From Phenylobacterium deserti (GTDB taxonomy: Bacteria > Pseudomonadota > Alphaproteobacteria > Caulobacterales > Caulobacteraceae), in contig CAMCXF010000026.1 of the NCBI GenBank assembly GCA_945883235.1, forward strand, positions 1-45,129: a DNA stretch of 45,129 nucleotides, given 5' to 3'. The first letter of the stretch is position 1. Every line of letters begins with the position of its first letter. The position numbers were made by a program, and so were the translations under genes. The notes below the pieces were generated by a model. That model made no database searches and had not been told where the DNA came from. It saw nothing but the letters and a program-made list of their open reading frames with translations. Shown piece after piece: positions 26,332 through 35,330 of the stretch.

Positions 26332-26806
26332 GGAATCTCCCGACTTGAACCGACAAAGGTTAGGGCGGAGCGGCGGAGGTTCCAAGGGGCACATAGCAAG
26401 AGGGCGGCGCTTCGGTTGCCCGAAACTCCGCCCTCTCATACAGATCCGTTGGGGGACCTGTGCCTCCTGGCCAACTGTCAGTTCGGTTCCGGGTTGCCCC
26501 GTGGTTTTCCCTGACCGCCGATGTCATACCTTCCGGTTGGTCCCGGGTTGCCCCGGTTCCTGGCCTTCCAATCCGCCACTCCACTCGCTTGACTTCAGGG
26601 TCCGCCGTTGCCGGTTTTTCCGTCCACCCGCGCCGCAGTTCCTGTCGGCAAGGGAACGTTGCCCCCGATCAAAAACCCGCGCAAGATGGTCGACTCCGCT
26701 GGCGGTGAACCGGCGGTTGAAAACCGGTTGAAACATGGTGGATTGTCAGTCGGTTCTTCAAAAGAATCCGACATTTGTCGTTGTCCACAGGAACATGGAA
26801 TCGAGA
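26332..26806. other. 475-bp intergenic region between ABC-F and binding-protein genes
   Basis: No gene is supported. It must contain the promoter and leader of the importer operon on the minus strand. Two similar GC-rich strings (GGTTCCGGGTTGCCCCG at 26477 and GGTCCCGGGTTGCCCCGGTT near 26539) repeat directly. A single DnaA-box-like TTGTCCACA is at 26781. A structured leader candidate is listed separately. Confidence 0.6.
26362..26436 (-). promoter_or_regulatory. Candidate switching leader upstream of ABC binding-protein gene
   Basis: On the minus-strand transcript AGGGCGGAG (26434-26426) can pair either with CCGCCCT (26407-26401), closing a hairpin with an inner CGGGCAACCG loop, or with CTCCGCCCT (26370-26362), 31 bases before the start codon. 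The two pairings exclude each other. There is no U-run, so a classical attenuator is not shown, and it matches no riboswitch class I know; TPP-riboswitch core sequences are absent. Confidence 0.4.
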
Positions 26807-28600
26807 CTATCGGGCCGACGCCAGCGTCTCACGGCGCTCCTCAAGTGCCAGCCACTCCTCCTCCGCCGCCGCGACCTGCCCTTGCTTGGCGACCAAAGCC
26901 TTGGTGAGGCGATCAAAGGTCGCTGGATCGCGACCATAGAGGCCGGGATCGGCGAGCGAGGTTTCCAGCTTTGCGATCTCTGTCGGACCTTCGGCGATCA
27001 GGGATTCCAGTTCCTCCAGCCGTCGCTGATCCTTGTAGGTGAGTTTCGCGACAGTTTTTGCCGGCGCGGATTTCTGCGTGGTGGACTTCGCCGTTTCCGC
27101 CTTTGACAGAGCCCCGAAGAACCCGGGATTCTGGCGAATAAAGTCCTGCCACCCGCCCGGCGTCTCCACCGCGCGGCCCGTGCCGTCCAGCCCGATGGTA
27201 GACGTAGCCAGCCGGTCGATGAAGTCGCGGTCGTGGCTGACCAGTATCAGCGTGCCCTCGTAGTCGGCCAACAGGTCTTCCAGCAGATCCAGCGTGTCCA
27301 TGTCGAGGTCGTTGGTGGGCTCGTCCAGCACCATCACATTGGCCGGATTGGCCAGGGCGCGCGCCAGCAACAGGCGGTTGCGTTCGCCACCGGACAGGCT
27401 CTTTACCGGCTGACGTAACTGGCTCTCGCGGAACAGGAAGTCCTTTGCGTAGGCATTGACGTGCTTGGGCAGGCCGCGCACCAGCACCTGGTCGCCACCC
27501 AGTGGGGTCAGCACGTCCTTCAGTGTCATCTCGGGCGACAGCGCGGCGCGGGCCTGGTCGATGTAGGCGACGGTCAGGTTCGTGCCCAGCTTCACTTCGC
27601 CGGAGTCCACGGCGATCTCGCCCAGCAGCAGTTTCACCAGCGTGGTCTTGCCGGCCCCGTTCGGCCCGACAATGGCCACCCGGTCGCCGCGCAGGATGCG
27701 GGTGGAAAAATCCTTCAGGATCACGCGCTCGCCGAACGCCTTGTTCAGCCCCTTGGCCTCGACGACGCGTTTGCCAGACAAGGCTGAGCTCTCCAGGCCC
27801 ATGTGCATGGAGCCCCGGACTTCTTTCTGGCGTTCCGATTTTTCCTCGCGCAGCGCGACGAGACGGCGACGACGACCCTCGTTGCGCGCGCGTCGGGCGG
27901 TGACGCCGCGTTCCATCCAGTGTTGTTCGCGCTGCAGCATCTTGTCGAGGCGGCGACCTTCCTCGGCCTGCTGGGCCTCGATCTTTTCCACCCAATCCTC
28001 GAACCCGGCAAAACCGGCGTCGAGGCGGCGCACCTGACGATGTTCCAGCCAGAAGCAGCGTTGCGTCACGCGTTCCAGGAACGCCCGGTCGTGGCTGACG
28101 ATCAGGGCGGCGGCCCGGCTGGCACCGATCTGGGCCTCGAGGGTTTCAATGGCCAGGATGTCCAGGTGGTTGGTCGGCTCGTCCAGCAGAATGACATCCG
28201 GGTCCTCGGCGAACGCCTTGGCCAGCGCCGCACGCCGGGTCTCGCCGCCCGACAGGCCTTGCGTGGATTTCGCTGGATTGATGCCGAAAGCATCCAGCGC
28301 CGCCTCGGCCAGATAGTCTGCCGCCCCGCCTGACGTGGCGTGGTCCAGCACCGTGGCGCCCGTGATCTCGGGCTCCTGAGGCACAAAGGCGACGGTCGTG
28401 CCCGGCGTGACGGTGCGGTCCCCGTCGTCCGCCTCGATCTGGCCCGACAGGATCCGTAGCAGGGTCGATTTGCCGGCGCCGTTGCGCCCCACCAGACAGG
28501 CGCGGTTGCGCGCGTCCAGCGCGAGGTCCACGCCGTCGAACAGCATCATCGGCCCGTCAGCAAGACGGACCTGTTTCAAGGCGAGGATGGGGGCTCTCAT
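26807..28600 (-). CDS. uup: ABC-F family ATPase, Uup type
   Basis: A 597-residue soluble protein with two ABC domains and no membrane part. Domain 1 has [19 protein letters not shown] and [12 protein letters not shown], and domain 2 has [19 protein letters not shown] and [12 protein letters not shown]. The linker is helical and basic ([18 protein letters not shown]), and a C-terminal coiled coil (about 530-597) is typical of Uup. ABC-F proteins act on ribosomes; Uup also binds branched DNA and affects transposon excision in E. coli. It is transcribed alone, divergent from the YcgN-like gene. Confidence 0.92.
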   Translation of the reverse strand: MRAPILALKQVRLADGPMMLFDGVDLALDARNRACLVGRNGAGKSTLLRILSGQIEADDGDRTVTPGTTVAFVPQEPEITGATVLDHATSGGAADYLAEAALDAFGINPAKSTQGLSGGETRRAALAKAFAEDPDVILLDEPTNHLDILAIETLEAQIGASRAAALIVSHDRAFLERVTQRCFWLEHRQVRRLDAGFAGFEDWVEKIEAQQAEEGRRLDKMLQREQHWMERGVTARRARNEGRRRRLVALREEKSERQKEVRGSMHMGLESSALSGKRVVEAKGLNKAFGERVILKDFSTRILRGDRVAIVGPNGAGKTTLVKLLLGEIAVDSGEVKLGTNLTVAYIDQARAALSPEMTLKDVLTPLGGDQVLVRGLPKHVNAYAKDFLFRESQLRQPVKSLSGGERNRLLLARALANPANVMVLDEPTNDLDMDTLDLLEDLLADYEGTLILVSHDRDFIDRLATSTIGLDGTGRAVETPGGWQDFIRQNPGFFGALSKAETAKSTTQKSAPAKTVAKLTYKDQRRLEELESLIAEGPTEIAKLETSLADPGLYGRDPATFDRLTKALVAKQGQVAAAEEEWLALEERRETLASAR

Positions 28601-28680
28601 CGGCGGGCTGTCCTACAGGGTCCGGCCAGCGAAGCAAGTTCGCGCTTCAGTGAAGGCCGCAGTCGGACTACACCCCGGCC

Positions 28681-29145
28681 ATGGCGGGCGAACCCTTCTG
28701 GCGTCGAAAGACCCTTGCGCAGATGACGGTCCCCGAATGGGAAAGCCTTTGTGACGGCTGTGGCCTGTGCTGCCTGGTGCGCTTTGAGGACGAGGCGACG
28801 GGGGTGGTGATCCCCACGCGGGTGCACTGCAAACTGTTCGACGCCGAGGCTTGCCGGTGTTCGAACTATTCCGAGCGCCACGTCCACGTGCCCGATTGCG
28901 TCAAACTGACGCCGCACAATATCCAGGCGCTGGAATGGATGCCGATGAGCTGCGCCTATCGTCGCCTGCATGAAGGTCGCGATCTGGCGGATTGGCACCC
29001 GCTGGTATCGGGCGACCCGGAGAGCGTGCATCGCGCCGGCATCTCGATCCGTGGCCAGACCATCAGCGAAGAGGTGTTGGCCGAGCCGGAAGACGCCCTC
29101 GAGTTTGCCGCGTGGGATCTCATGGACGAGCGGGGCGACGATTGA
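28681..29145 (+). CDS. YcgN/UPF0260 family cysteine-cluster protein
   Basis: A 154-residue protein of the UPF0260 (YcgN) family. It opens FWRRKTLAQMTVPEWESLCDGCGLCCL with the Cys cluster C..CG.CC, then VHCKLFD, ACRCSNY and VPDCVKLTP, in all about eight conserved cysteines that may hold a zinc or Fe-S centre. The function is not established. It begins 80 bp from the divergent uup start. Confidence 0.9.
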   Translation: MAGEPFWRRKTLAQMTVPEWESLCDGCGLCCLVRFEDEATGVVIPTRVHCKLFDAEACRCSNYSERHVHVPDCVKLTPHNIQALEWMPMSCAYRRLHEGRDLADWHPLVSGDPESVHRAGISIRGQTISEEVLAEPEDALEFAAWDLMDERGDD

Positions 29146-29244
29146 GGTGTGCTAAAAATGCCACATCACGCCTTGCGTGACGGAACCGTCCACCCAATCT
29201 AGAAGTCACCCCCTGAACGCGATCATCGAAGGATTCGAACCAGT

Positions 29245-30177
29245 TTGGCGCGCGACCCCTATCTGGAGCTGGGCGTATCCCGGACGGCGACCGCAGCCGA
29301 AATCCGCAAGGCGTTCCACAAGCTCGCCAAGGCGAACCATCCGGACACCAATCCGGGCAACGCCGCCGCGGAAGAGCGGTTCAAGAAGGTGAGCGCGGCG
29401 TTCGACATCGTAGGCGACGTCGAGAAGCGCAAAAAGTTCGATGCCGGCGCCATTGATGCGGACGGCCGGGAAAGCATGGGTGGGTTCGGTGCCGGGAGCC
29501 CCTTTGGAGCGCGGCCGGGTTCGCGCGGCGGTGGATCGCGGGCAGAAACATTCGAAGGCGCTGACCTGAGCGATATTCTGGGCGAAATGTTCGGTGGGGC
29601 CCGGGGCGGTCGGCCCGCCGGTCCCGGAGGGGGTGGCTTCGGTGGTTTCGCCCCGCGTGGCGCAGATGTGCGCGCCAGGCTGGAGATCGACCTTGTCGAT
29701 GCGATCCGCGGCGGCAAGCGCCGCATCGCGTTTTCGGATGGCCGCACCATCGACGTGACGATCCCGAAGGGCGCGCAGGACGGCCAGACCCTGCGCCTGA
29801 AGGGTCAGGGCGGACCGGGGCGCGGCGGGGCCGGCGACGCCTTCATTGAAATCGCCGTCCAGCCGCACGCCATCTTCCGGCGCGAGGGCGAGGATCTGGT
29901 CATGGACCTGCCCGTGGCCTTCTATGACGCCGTACTGGGCGGCAAGGTCGAGGCTCCGACCCCGGATGGGCCGGTGACCCTGACGGTTCCCAAGGCCGCC
30001 AATACGGGCACCCGGCTGCGCTTGAAGGCGCGGGGACTGGTAGACGCCAAAGGCCAGCGCGGCGACCTGTTTGCCCGGCTGGTGGTGACCTTGCCCGACG
30101 AGCCCGACGAGACACTTGAAGCGTTTGCCGCCCAACAGCGCAAGGACCGGCCCTATGCGCCGCGCCGTCGTGGCTAA
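29245..30177 (+). CDS. DnaJ-like co-chaperone (CbpA type, no zinc finger)
   Basis: A 310-residue class B J-protein. The J-domain (1-65) has the essential HPD in NHPDTNPG. It is followed by a Gly/Phe/Arg-rich linker and two C-terminal peptide-binding beta domains (RARLEIDLVDAIRGGKRRIAF... and VMDLPVAFYDAVLGGKVEAPT). The Cys-rich zinc region of true DnaJ is missing, as in CbpA. It stimulates DnaK ATPase. The start codon is TTG at 29245 with AAGGA upstream. No better ATG exists, and the J-domain begins four residues in. A 70-bp hairpin repeat follows the stop. Confidence 0.92.
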   Translation: MARDPYLELGVSRTATAAEIRKAFHKLAKANHPDTNPGNAAAEERFKKVSAAFDIVGDVEKRKKFDAGAIDADGRESMGGFGAGSPFGARPGSRGGGSRAETFEGADLSDILGEMFGGARGGRPAGPGGGGFGGFAPRGADVRARLEIDLVDAIRGGKRRIAFSDGRTIDVTIPKGAQDGQTLRLKGQGGPGRGGAGDAFIEIAVQPHAIFRREGEDLVMDLPVAFYDAVLGGKVEAPTPDGPVTLTVPKAANTGTRLRLKARGLVDAKGQRGDLFARLVVTLPDEPDETLEAFAAQQRKDRPYAPRRRG

Positions 30178-30183
30178 ACTGTG

Positions 30184-30253
30184 ACGCTCTAAATGTATGA
30201 AAACGAGCCTGTTTATCCGTTTCAGATGATTCCATCTGAAACGGACAGGCTCT
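30184..30253 (-). repeat. 70-bp palindromic repeat, copy 2
   Basis: Exact reverse complement of 12479-12548, beginning seven bases after the DnaJ-like gene stop. The inner hairpin (CCGTTTCAGATG / CATCTGAAACGG) may act as a bidirectional terminator. The outer ends differ from copy 1 beyond the 70 bases, so the unit boundary is sharp. Confidence 0.95.
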
Positions 30254-30326
30254 AGGCGAAGACGCAGGCTTGTTTAAGATCGCGTTCAGCCGGGGTTCAG
30301 TCGCACCGGTGCAGAACAGGCCCGTC

Positions 30327-30647
30327 ATGAAGTTTTTCGCCATCCTCGCCGTCCTGATCGCCGCCGCCACGGCGCCGGTCGTGGCGCAGGCCCAGGGCGG
30401 GATTCGGGGGTTCGCAGGCGATCAGGATCAGGCGCGCGAGCGCGTTCGCTCGGGGCGCCAAGCCCCCCTTTCGCGCGTTCTCCAGATGATCGGGTCACGT
30501 TATCCGGGCCGGCACCTGAACACCACGCTGGGCGATGCGGGTGGCCGGCCCGCCTATTATGTGCAGTGGCAGATGGAAAACGGCCGGGTAGTCGTCTTCG
30601 TCGTCGACGCAGAGTCTGGACAAATCATGGGCCGTCAGGGCGGCTGA
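30327..30647 (+). CDS. Small periplasmic PepSY-like protein
   Basis: A 106-residue secreted protein. The signal peptide MKFFAILAVLIAAATAPVVA has likely cleavage at AQA. The rest has a PepSY-like pattern: LSRVLQMIGSRYPGRHLNT, then PAYYVQWQMENGRVVVFVVD and AESGQIMG. PepSY modules are thought to bind or inhibit periplasmic domains. It lies 31 bp upstream of the response regulator, so with the regulator and kinase it forms a probable three-gene operon. By analogy it could hold the kinase in check, as the small periplasmic protein FeuN does for FeuQ in Sinorhizobium (analogy only). Confidence 0.8.
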   Translation: MKFFAILAVLIAAATAPVVAQAQGGIRGFAGDQDQARERVRSGRQAPLSRVLQMIGSRYPGRHLNTTLGDAGGRPAYYVQWQMENGRVVVFVVDAESGQIMGRQGG

Positions 30648-30678
30648 ACCGCAAGATCAACTTTGGAAAGGGACGCCG

Positions 30679-31371
30679 TTGCGCATCCTGCTTGTTGAAG
30701 ACGACCCAGATCTGTCGCGACAGCTGAAACTGGCGCTGGCCGACGCCGGCTATGCGGTAGATCACGCGCCCGACGGCGAGGAAGCCCAGTTCCTGGGTGA
30801 AACCGAACCCTACGATGCCGTGATTCTTGATCTAGGCCTCCCCAAGGTCGACGGCGTGACCGTGCTGGAACGTTGGCGTCGCGACAACATGGCGACGCCG
30901 GTGCTGATCCTGACCGCGCGGGGCGGCTGGAGCGAAAAGGTCGCCGGCTTTGACGCCGGGGCCGATGATTACCTGACCAAGCCGTTCCACACGGAGGAAC
31001 TGCTGGCCCGGCTGCGCGCCCTGCTGCGTCGCTCGGCCGGCCATGCGACGCCCAGTCTGTCGATCGGCGGACTGCGCCTGGACCCTCGCGCTGCCCGCGC
31101 CACGGTCAATGGCGAGCCGCTGCGCCTGACCTCGCTTGAATACCGGCTCTTGCACTATCTGATGATGCATCAGGGACGGGTGATCAGCCGCACCGAACTG
31201 GTCGAGCACCTCTACGATCAGGACTTCGACCGCGACAGTAACACTATCGAGGTGTTCATCGGTCGGGTTCGCAAGAAGATCGGCGCAGACCGCATCGAGA
31301 CGGTGCGGGGCCTCGGCTATCGTCTGACCTGCCCCGCCGATGAGGTAAATGCCTCGGCCGCAGACACGTGA
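30679..31371 (+). CDS. OmpR/PhoP-family response regulator
   Basis: A 230-residue regulator: receiver domain with acidic pocket Glu7-Asp8-Asp9, phospho-acceptor Asp51 (VILDLGLP) and Lys in LTKPFH; winged-helix DNA-binding domain from about 130 (SLEYRLLHYLMMHQGRVISRTELVEHLYDQ..., in parts) with the recognition-helix segment SNTIEVFIGRVRKKI. It begins with TTG (GGAAAGGG upstream) and ends overlapping the kinase start by 4 bp. It is closest to PhoP/FeuP/QseB-type regulators. Confidence 0.92.
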   Translation: MRILLVEDDPDLSRQLKLALADAGYAVDHAPDGEEAQFLGETEPYDAVILDLGLPKVDGVTVLERWRRDNMATPVLILTARGGWSEKVAGFDAGADDYLTKPFHTEELLARLRALLRRSAGHATPSLSIGGLRLDPRAARATVNGEPLRLTSLEYRLLHYLMMHQGRVISRTELVEHLYDQDFDRDSNTIEVFIGRVRKKIGADRIETVRGLGYRLTCPADEVNASAADT

Positions 31372-32756
31372 AGCTGGGGGGTCTGGCCCGACCCTCACTC
31401 GCGCGGCGGCTGGTGCTGCTGGCCGTCGGATGGAGTTTCGCGGCCCTGGTGGTCACCGCTGTCGTGTTGGCCTTGCTGTTTCAGCAGGCGGCCTTGCGGC
31501 GTTTCGACCAGACCCTGGGCATTCTGGTCGACAATCTGATTGCCGGTTCGACCTATGAAAACGGGTCCATGATCGCGCCGGCCTTTACGGACGCCAGAGC
31601 GCTGCGCGTCTATTCGGGCCTCTATTGGACCATTGCAGAGCCGACGCAGGATGGACGGCTTCTAGCCCGGGCGTCGTCGCGATCCCGTTCGCTCTGGGAC
31701 ACTGAACTTCGCCCGCCCGCCGATCTTCTGCAGCGAGTGCGCGAGACGCCGGGAAGGCTGGTCGCCTTCGACGCCATCGGCCCGCAGCCGGACGAACATC
31801 TGCGCGGCGTCGCGCGTATTGCGACCATCGACGGCCACGAGTCTGTGTTTCTGGCCGCTGAGGACCGCGCGCCGATTGATCGCGATGTCCGGAATTTTAT
31901 TGCTGCAACCGCCCTGGCCTTCCTGGTGCTGGGGGGTGGACTGACTGCCGCAGTCATCGCGCAGGTGCGCGTAGGCCTGCGCCCACTGTTTCGCCTGCAG
32001 GGTGAGGTGGCCGCCGTGCGCCGGGGCAAGGCGGATCGCGTACAGGAAGCCTATCCGACCGAACTGGAGCCGCTGGCCGAGGAGCTCAATGCGCTGGTTC
32101 TGCACAACCAGGAGACCGTCGAGCGCCAGAGGACCCACGTCGGCAATCTGGCCCACGCCCTGAAGACCCCGATTTCGGTGATGATGACCGAAGCGGGCCA
32201 GCGACCCGGTCCGCTTGCCGTAGTGGTCGCCCGACAGGCCGAACTTATGCGCCAACAGGTCGATCATCACCTGCGCCGCGCCCGCGCTGCCGCCAGAGCC
32301 CAGGGTCCCGGGGAGCGGACCCCCGTCGCAGAGGTCCTGGATGAATTGTCCCGGACCCTGGAGCGCATCTTCCAGGAAAAGGGCATCGAGATCGACTGGG
32401 ACGCGCCGGACGACCTCTGGTTTCAGGGTGAGCGGCAGGATCTGCTGGAGATTGCCGGCAACGCGATGGAGAACGCCGGCAAGTGGGGCAAGCGCCGCGT
32501 TAGGGTCCGTGCGCTGGGTGTCGGTCCGGAACGCTTGCGCTTGACGGTAGAGGACGACGGCCCTGGCCTGCCCCCGGAACGACGCGAGGAGGTCGTGCGT
32601 CGTGGCGCGCGTCTCGACGAGAACGCCCCCGGCTCGGGGCTGGGACTGTCGATCATTGATGAGTTGGCCAGGGCCTATCGTGGCTCGCTGTCCCTGGGCA
32701 TTTCGTCGCTGGGCGGCCTGGCCGTACAGATCGACCTGCCCCGCGCGGAGGCGTGA
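31368..32756 (+). CDS. Sensor histidine kinase, PhoQ/FeuQ-like
   Basis: A 462-residue inner-membrane kinase: one span at about 13-37, a periplasmic sensor region (about 40-175), a second span at about 178-200, then HAMP-like and catalytic parts. The phospho-acceptor is His263 in NLAHALKTPISVMM; the HALKTP form is characteristic of PhoQ/FeuQ-type kinases. ATP-binding motifs: NAMENAGKWGKR (N), VEDDGPGLP (G1), GSGLGLSII (G2). It starts with GTG overlapping the regulator stop. With the PepSY-like protein it probably senses an envelope or divalent-cation signal. Confidence 0.9.
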   Translation: MKLGGLARPSLARRLVLLAVGWSFAALVVTAVVLALLFQQAALRRFDQTLGILVDNLIAGSTYENGSMIAPAFTDARALRVYSGLYWTIAEPTQDGRLLARASSRSRSLWDTELRPPADLLQRVRETPGRLVAFDAIGPQPDEHLRGVARIATIDGHESVFLAAEDRAPIDRDVRNFIAATALAFLVLGGGLTAAVIAQVRVGLRPLFRLQGEVAAVRRGKADRVQEAYPTELEPLAEELNALVLHNQETVERQRTHVGNLAHALKTPISVMMTEAGQRPGPLAVVVARQAELMRQQVDHHLRRARAAARAQGPGERTPVAEVLDELSRTLERIFQEKGIEIDWDAPDDLWFQGERQDLLEIAGNAMENAGKWGKRRVRVRALGVGPERLRLTVEDDGPGLPPERREEVVRRGARLDENAPGSGLGLSIIDELARAYRGSLSLGISSLGGLAVQIDLPRAEA

Positions 32757-32828
32757 TACCGTCTGCCTTCTCAAAGTCTTAACTCTGCGGAAGCCATGCT
32801 TTACAGAAAGATGTTCCGGATCTGAAGA

Positions 32829-34205
32829 ATGATGGCCGCGCTTCCCGCGCACAAGTCAGCGATCTTGCGCAAGCTGGTGGAGACCGCACCCTGCCGGGTT
32901 GTCGCCAGTCTTCAACAAGCCTTGGCCGAGACTTCCGACGACAGCGCCCTGGGTAGTGTCCGGCGGCTGGTTGATGCCGAGATCGCGGATAGATCCTTTC
33001 GAGGCGACGTCCTGTCTCCGGTTGCACCCATGTTTATCGGCCACGGCAACGGCGCCCGCGCGCCGACGTTCCCAAACCGGGCGCTGTCCTTGATCTGGCG
33101 TGGGCTGAAGACTGTCGAGGGCGCTGCGATCTCCGAGGCGCTGGACGCGCGCGCGCTGGTCGAGAAAACCCGTGGATGGGACGATAGCTACGACCGGCTG
33201 GCAGCCGCTGCGGCCCAGGGACTGCGGGATCGCATAAATGACGACTTCCGTATTGCCGCCGAGGTTTGCGACAATGCCGATCCGGACGGCGCGGCGACCC
33301 TGGTAAGCTGCCTGGAGATCGCTCCCGTCGTGCGACGGGCTACCGGAAAGCTGCCCGTATGGATTGCCCATGCCAGCAGCGAGACAGCGGCGGCCGCCCG
33401 CGTGGCTTACAATGATGCCGTCAATATCTCCGACGACGCCGGACCGCGCTTCTTTGCAATGCTGGCTGCCCAGCTTGCGCATCCCTGGATGGTGTTGCGG
33501 ATCATCTCGGCCGTCATGGAGCGGCCGAACGAACGCTACATGGCCGATACCGAGCTCGCCGGTTTCGTGGTCAAGGTTATGGACGATATCGAGTTGACCA
33601 TCGTCGCCATCGACAACCTCGATCTGGATGGTGGTGCTGCGGCCGGCCAATTTGCCGCCAGCGCGACCGAGATCGCGGTCAGCCAGATTGCCGAGATCGA
33701 GACCAACTTCGAAATGAGCCGCAAACGCGGTTGGGGTAACCGGGTGCAGAAGCAGCGGCTACGCCTTGCCGCCGTCGTGGAAGGCCAGCTTCGCGCTGCA
33801 GAGGCGGCGACACTTGATGTGCTGCCGATGCATGCGACCCGGCTGCACGGCGTTCAACGCACCCTGCCGCTGCTGGATAGCCCGCCGGATCCGCTTGGGG
33901 TCAACCGCGCCCGAACGCTGCTTGTTTTTGTGGAAGACCTGCGGACGGCGGCCAACTACGGCGGCTTCTCAACCGCCCGCATCAAGCTGATCGACAAACT
34001 CAGCGAGTATCTTGCAAACTACGTCGAGGACGTGCTCGGACTGATGCGGAGCGAAGAGGCGGGTGATCTGGCCAATGCCAGCGCCTTTCTAGAGGTACTG
34101 GCCGACTTCAGCGATCACGTGGCCGGCGATAAGGCGGGCGAACTGGTGCGACGGCGGGCACAGGCCGCTTTGTCAGCACAGCCTGCCGTAAGGACGCAAA
34201 ACTAA
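32829..34205 (+). CDS. Uncharacterised helical protein upstream of ccmI
   Basis: A 458-residue soluble protein, rich in alanine and largely helical, without signal peptide, membrane segment or known motif. I do not recognise it. A central stretch AQLAHPWMVLRIISAVMERP followed by DTELAGFVVKVMDDIELT, and the YLANYVEDVLGLMRSEEAGD region near the end, look conserved in style (helix-loop-helix). It sits 72 bp after the kinase gene and 45 bp before ccmI, and so may be transcribed with either. ATG at 32829; a second ATG follows at once. Confidence 0.65.
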   Translation: MMAALPAHKSAILRKLVETAPCRVVASLQQALAETSDDSALGSVRRLVDAEIADRSFRGDVLSPVAPMFIGHGNGARAPTFPNRALSLIWRGLKTVEGAAISEALDARALVEKTRGWDDSYDRLAAAAAQGLRDRINDDFRIAAEVCDNADPDGAATLVSCLEIAPVVRRATGKLPVWIAHASSETAAAARVAYNDAVNISDDAGPRFFAMLAAQLAHPWMVLRIISAVMERPNERYMADTELAGFVVKVMDDIELTIVAIDNLDLDGGAAAGQFAASATEIAVSQIAEIETNFEMSRKRGWGNRVQKQRLRLAAVVEGQLRAAEAATLDVLPMHATRLHGVQRTLPLLDSPPDPLGVNRARTLLVFVEDLRTAANYGGFSTARIKLIDKLSEYLANYVEDVLGLMRSEEAGDLANASAFLEVLADFSDHVAGDKAGELVRRRAQAALSAQPAVRTQN

Positions 34206-34250
34206 GAGTCCCGCTCGCGCGCGGTAGAACTTTACGCTACATGCGCTGAC

Positions 34251-35330
34251 ATGTTGCTTTTCTGGGTCGTGGCCGGAGTTCTAGCCGCCGTTTCGGCGGG
34301 TCTGATCCTGTTTCGCGCTGCTGGCTCCGTCACATCGACCGGGGCCGTCGACCCTGCGCAAATTCTCTATCAGCGCCAGCTCACCGAGATCGATGATCTG
34401 GTCGAGCGCGGTCTGATGGGTGAGGCTGAACGCAAGGGCGCCCATGCCGAGGCAGGGCGTCGCCTGCTGACCGCTTCTGAGGCACCGGTACTGACCTGGG
34501 TCGCCGACCCTCGGGTTCGCGGTCTTGTGCTGCTGGCGGCCGTCGCTGTCCCCGCCCTGGCGCTGGGGCTGTACCTGCACCTAGGTGCGCCCGGAACGCC
34601 GGACCAGGGCTATGCGACCCGCCTCGCGGCCTGGCAGAAGTCCGATCTGACCACGCTCAGCCCGCCGGAGATCGCGGCCGTGCTGCGACAGGCCGTCAAG
34701 GACAGGCCCAACGAAGCCGAGGGCTACCGGCTGCTGGGGCTGGCGGAGGACGCCTCACAGAATCCGATTGCCGCCCTTCAGGCACTCCGCCGTGCAGCCC
34801 AACTGGCCCCGCAGCGGGCCGATATCTGGCGCATGCTGGGCCAGGCGGCGTTCGCGGCGTCAGGAGGCAAGGTGACCGGCGAGGCCCGGGCTGCGTTTGA
34901 GCGGGTTCTGGCACTCGAGCCTGGCGACCCTGCCGCCCGTTTCTTTCTGGCCCAGGGCAAGGCGGATGCCGGCCGGACCTCCGAAGCGGCCAGCGACCTC
35001 CGCGCTCTGCTTGCAGACATGCCGCCCGGTGTCGAAGGCCGTGCTGAAGTCCAGACCCGTCTGGCAGGCCTGGAGGGCAAGCCCGCCCCTGGCACCGCCG
35101 ACCCCCAGCAACTGGCCATGATCCAGGGCATGGTCGACGGCCTGGCCGCCAAACTCAAGACAGATCCCGACAATCCCGAGGGCTGGGTGCGCCTGGTGCG
35201 CGCTTATGCCGTGCTGGGAGATACCAATCGGCGCGACGCCGCCTACGCAACCGCCCGGGCCCGCTTTTCCAACGCACCGCCCGTACTTCAACAACTGGAT
35301 GAGGCCGCCCGCGCGGAGCCCATGAGATGA
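34251..35330 (+). CDS. ccmI: Cytochrome c biogenesis protein CcmI (CycH)
   Basis: A 359-residue protein with two spans near the start (MLLFWVVAGVLAAVSAGLILF and VRGLVLLAAVAVPALALGLY), with a short cytoplasmic loop between (YQRQLTEIDDLVERGLMGEAE, in the usual CcmI pattern). The periplasmic part is built of TPR units (GYRLLGLAEDASQNPIAALQ, ADIWRMLGQAAFA and so on). CcmI presents apocytochrome c to the CcmF/CcmH ligation complex. It overlaps ccmE by 4 bp. Confidence 0.92.
   Translation: MLLFWVVAGVLAAVSAGLILFRAAGSVTSTGAVDPAQILYQRQLTEIDDLVERGLMGEAERKGAHAEAGRRLLTASEAPVLTWVADPRVRGLVLLAAVAVPALALGLYLHLGAPGTPDQGYATRLAAWQKSDLTTLSPPEIAAVLRQAVKDRPNEAEGYRLLGLAEDASQNPIAALQALRRAAQLAPQRADIWRMLGQAAFAASGGKVTGEARAAFERVLALEPGDPAARFFLAQGKADAGRTSEAASDLRALLADMPPGVEGRAEVQTRLAGLEGKPAPGTADPQQLAMIQGMVDGLAAKLKTDPDNPEGWVRLVRAYAVLGDTNRRDAAYATARARFSNAPPVLQQLDEAARAEPMR

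Noticed and set aside
26781..26789. DnaA box TTGTCCACA, possible origin
   Set aside because: A single near-match without a cluster or an AT-rich unwinding region.
26332..26806. TPP riboswitch before the NMT1/THI5-like gene
   Set aside because: Neither the CTGAGA nor the ACCTGAT-type core was found on the minus strand.
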